Below, piece after piece: positions 5,962 to 7,170 of a stretch of 7,170 nt of DNA. This DNA is from an uncultured Roseovarius sp. GTDB taxonomy: Bacteria > Pseudomonadota > Alphaproteobacteria > Rhodobacterales > Rhodobacteraceae. Each line of letters begins with the position of its first letter. Position 1 is the stretch's first letter. Location: assembly GCA_913055965.1 (NCBI GenBank), contig CAJXKX010000101.1:1-7170 (forward strand), read 5' to 3'. The notes under the pieces are model-generated. The model was not told the origin of the DNA. It made no database searches and saw only the letters and a list, made by a program, of their open reading frames with translations. The position numbers and the translations under genes were made by a program.

Positions 5962-6825
5962 ATGCGATACGAGGCACCTTCGAGCGTGGAAGACGCCGTC
6001 GCCGCCCTTGCGGGCCACGCGGGCGCGCATGTTCTGGCGGGCGGGACCGACCTGCTGGTGCGGCTGCGCTCGGAAATGATCGAGCCGGAGATGATCGTCG
6101 ATATCAAGCGCATCGACGGCATGAAGGATATCCGCCCCGAAGCGGGCGGCTGGCGGATCGGTGCCGCCGTCTCGGGGGCCGAGATGGGCGAGCATGACGG
6201 TCTTGTCGCCGACTGGCCCGGCGTGGTCGAGGCCGCGGGCCTCATCGGCTCGACGCAGATCCAGGGCCGCGCCACGCTGGCGGGCAACCTGTGCAATGCC
6301 TCGCCGGCCGCCGATTCGGTGCCCGCCATGGTCGCCGCGGGCGCGGTGGCGCGCATCGCGGGCCCCGATGGCGTGCGCGACCTGGCCGTCATCGACGTGC
6401 CCCAGGGCCCCGGCAAGACGGCGCTGGCGCGCGGTGAATTCATCGCCTCGATCCTGCTGCCCGCGCGCGGCGCGCGCTCGGGCGATGCCTATCTGCGCTT
6501 TATCCCGCGCACCGAGATGGATATCGCGGTGGTGGGCTGCGGCGTCTCGCTCGGCCTCGACGAAGAGGACCGCGTGACGGCGGCGCGTGTGGCGCTTGGC
6601 GCGGTCGGCCCCAAGGTGATGCTGGTCGAGGAGGCGGCGCAGGCGATCACGGGCCGCGTGCTCGACGCGGCGGCGCTCGACGACCTGGCGGCGGCCTGTT
6701 CCGCCGCGGCCACCCCCATCGACGACAAGCGCGGCACGGTGGATTTCCGCAAGCATGTGGCGGGCGTTCTGGCCCGCCGCGCGGCGGTGATCGCGGCCAC
6801 GCGCGCGAAAGGAGAGACGGCATGA
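5962..6825 (+). CDS. Molybdenum hydroxylase FAD-binding (medium) subunit, xanthine/CO dehydrogenase family
   Basis: A 287-residue cytosolic FAD subunit of a three-subunit molybdenum hydroxylase (xanthine oxidase family: medium FAD, small 2Fe-2S and large Mo subunits). It passes electrons from the iron-sulfur subunit to the acceptor. The N-terminal FAD-binding domain (about 1-165) shows the first pyrophosphate loop, AGGTDLL (26-32), and the second, TLAGNLCNASPAADSVPA (105-122). The C-terminal CO_deh_flav_C-type domain (about 170-280) begins near YLRFIPRTEMDIAVV and ends HVAGVLARRAAV. Length is normal. In the crystallised CO dehydrogenase the two loops read AGGHS and TIGG; here they are AGGTD and TLAG, so a true CO dehydrogenase is unlikely and the substrate is open. 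ATG 5962 has AAGGA seven bases upstream. The stop overlaps the next start as ATGA. Confidence 0.92.
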   Translation: MRYEAPSSVEDAVAALAGHAGAHVLAGGTDLLVRLRSEMIEPEMIVDIKRIDGMKDIRPEAGGWRIGAAVSGAEMGEHDGLVADWPGVVEAAGLIGSTQIQGRATLAGNLCNASPAADSVPAMVAAGAVARIAGPDGVRDLAVIDVPQGPGKTALARGEFIASILLPARGARSGDAYLRFIPRTEMDIAVVGCGVSLGLDEEDRVTAARVALGAVGPKVMLVEEAAQAITGRVLDAAALDDLAAACSAAATPIDDKRGTVDFRKHVAGVLARRAAVIAATRAKGETA

Positions 6826-7170
6826 GCCAACTGCATGTGACCACCACGATCAACGGCGACGAGACCGAGTTCCTGTGCGAGCCCGAGGACACGCTGCTCG
6901 ACGTGCTGCGCGACCGGCTGGGCCTCACCGGCACCAAGGAGGGCTGCGGCACCGGCGATTGCGGGGCCTGTTCGGTTGCCGTCGACGGCCGCCTCGTCTG
7001 TTCCTGCCTGATGCTGGGAGCCGAGGCCGAGGGCCGCGACATCGCGACCATCGAGGGCATGGCCAAGGGCGATCAACTGCACCCCCTGCAGCGGAAATTC
7101 ATCGAGATGGCCGCCCTGCAATGCGGCATCTGCACGCCGGGCATTCTGGTCGCGGCGCAGTCGCTGCTCG
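6822..7170 (+). CDS. Molybdenum hydroxylase [2Fe-2S] small subunit (partial, 3' end outside window)
   Basis: The first 116 residues of the iron-sulfur subunit; family members run about 150-165, so the end lies beyond the window. It carries electrons from the molybdenum centre to FAD. The ferredoxin-like N-domain (about 3-80) has the plant-type cluster motif: Cys42, Cys47 and Cys50 in GCGTGDCGAC, and Cys62, with an extra Cys60 beside it. The start of the helical second-cluster domain is visible as ALQCGICTPGILVAA (Cys101, Cys104); its other two cysteines would be downstream. ATG 6822 overlaps the FAD gene's stop by four bases and follows AAAGGAGAG at five bases, so the subunits are translationally coupled. 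The order FAD, FeS suggests that the molybdopterin subunit comes next. Confidence 0.95.
   Translation, partial: MSQLHVTTTINGDETEFLCEPEDTLLDVLRDRLGLTGTKEGCGTGDCGACSVAVDGRLVCSCLMLGAEAEGRDIATIEGMAKGDQLHPLQRKFIEMAALQCGICTPGILVAAQSLL

Noticed and set aside
4358..5977. Long minus-strand ORFs opposite mgtE, the cyclo-ligase and the FAD subunit (including 3573-4592, 5367-6443 and 5578-6756)
   Set aside because: Well-supported domain proteins lie on the plus strand. Open antisense frames are expected in DNA this GC-rich, and the products are His/Arg/Pro/Ala-rich with no recognisable domains.

Overview
The window looks like two unrelated genomes joined at about 2335-2372. The left third (1 to ~2337) resembles Verrucomicrobia. 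It carries two minus-strand genes for large, unannotated helical proteins that share a W-x3-D-P-x-G motif. The right two thirds (~2338-7170) resemble a GC-rich alphaproteobacterium of the Rhodobacteraceae/Roseobacter type, judged from the protein families, strong GC3 bias, GGAG-type ribosome binding sites and tight 1-4 base gene overlaps. Both taxonomic calls come from protein style and need a database search to confirm.

Layout. 1-1026 (minus): C-terminally open, membrane-anchored hypothetical protein. 1045-~2337 (minus): hypothetical protein whose N-terminus is lost at the join; it lies upstream in the same transcription unit. ~2338-2757 (plus): 3' part of a HisN-type inositol-monophosphatase family gene whose 5' part is lost at the same join. 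2757-3221 (plus): small secreted CAP/SCP-domain protein overlapping hisN by one base. 3226-3462 (minus): 78-residue hypothetical protein, convergent with the CAP gene. 3621-5027 (plus): MgtE magnesium channel. 5024-5581 (plus): 5-formyltetrahydrofolate cyclo-ligase, overlapping mgtE by 4 bases. 5578-5766 (minus): probable small ORF whose stop codon lies in the same CTAG as the cyclo-ligase stop. 5962-6825 (plus): FAD subunit of a xanthine dehydrogenase/CO dehydrogenase-family molybdenum hydroxylase. 6822-7170 (plus): its [2Fe-2S] subunit, cut by the window edge; the molybdenum subunit would be expected next.

The right part is mostly housekeeping. mgtE and the cyclo-ligase look co-transcribed and translationally coupled, as do the two hydroxylase subunits. 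Two divergent intergenic regions (3463-3620 and ~5767-5961) hold the likely promoters. I see no tRNA, rRNA, CRISPR array, insertion sequence or attachment site. I do not see a clear novel defence or mobile system. The two points most worth following up are the join inside hisN, most simply an assembly or amplification chimera, and the pair of DP-motif proteins on the left.
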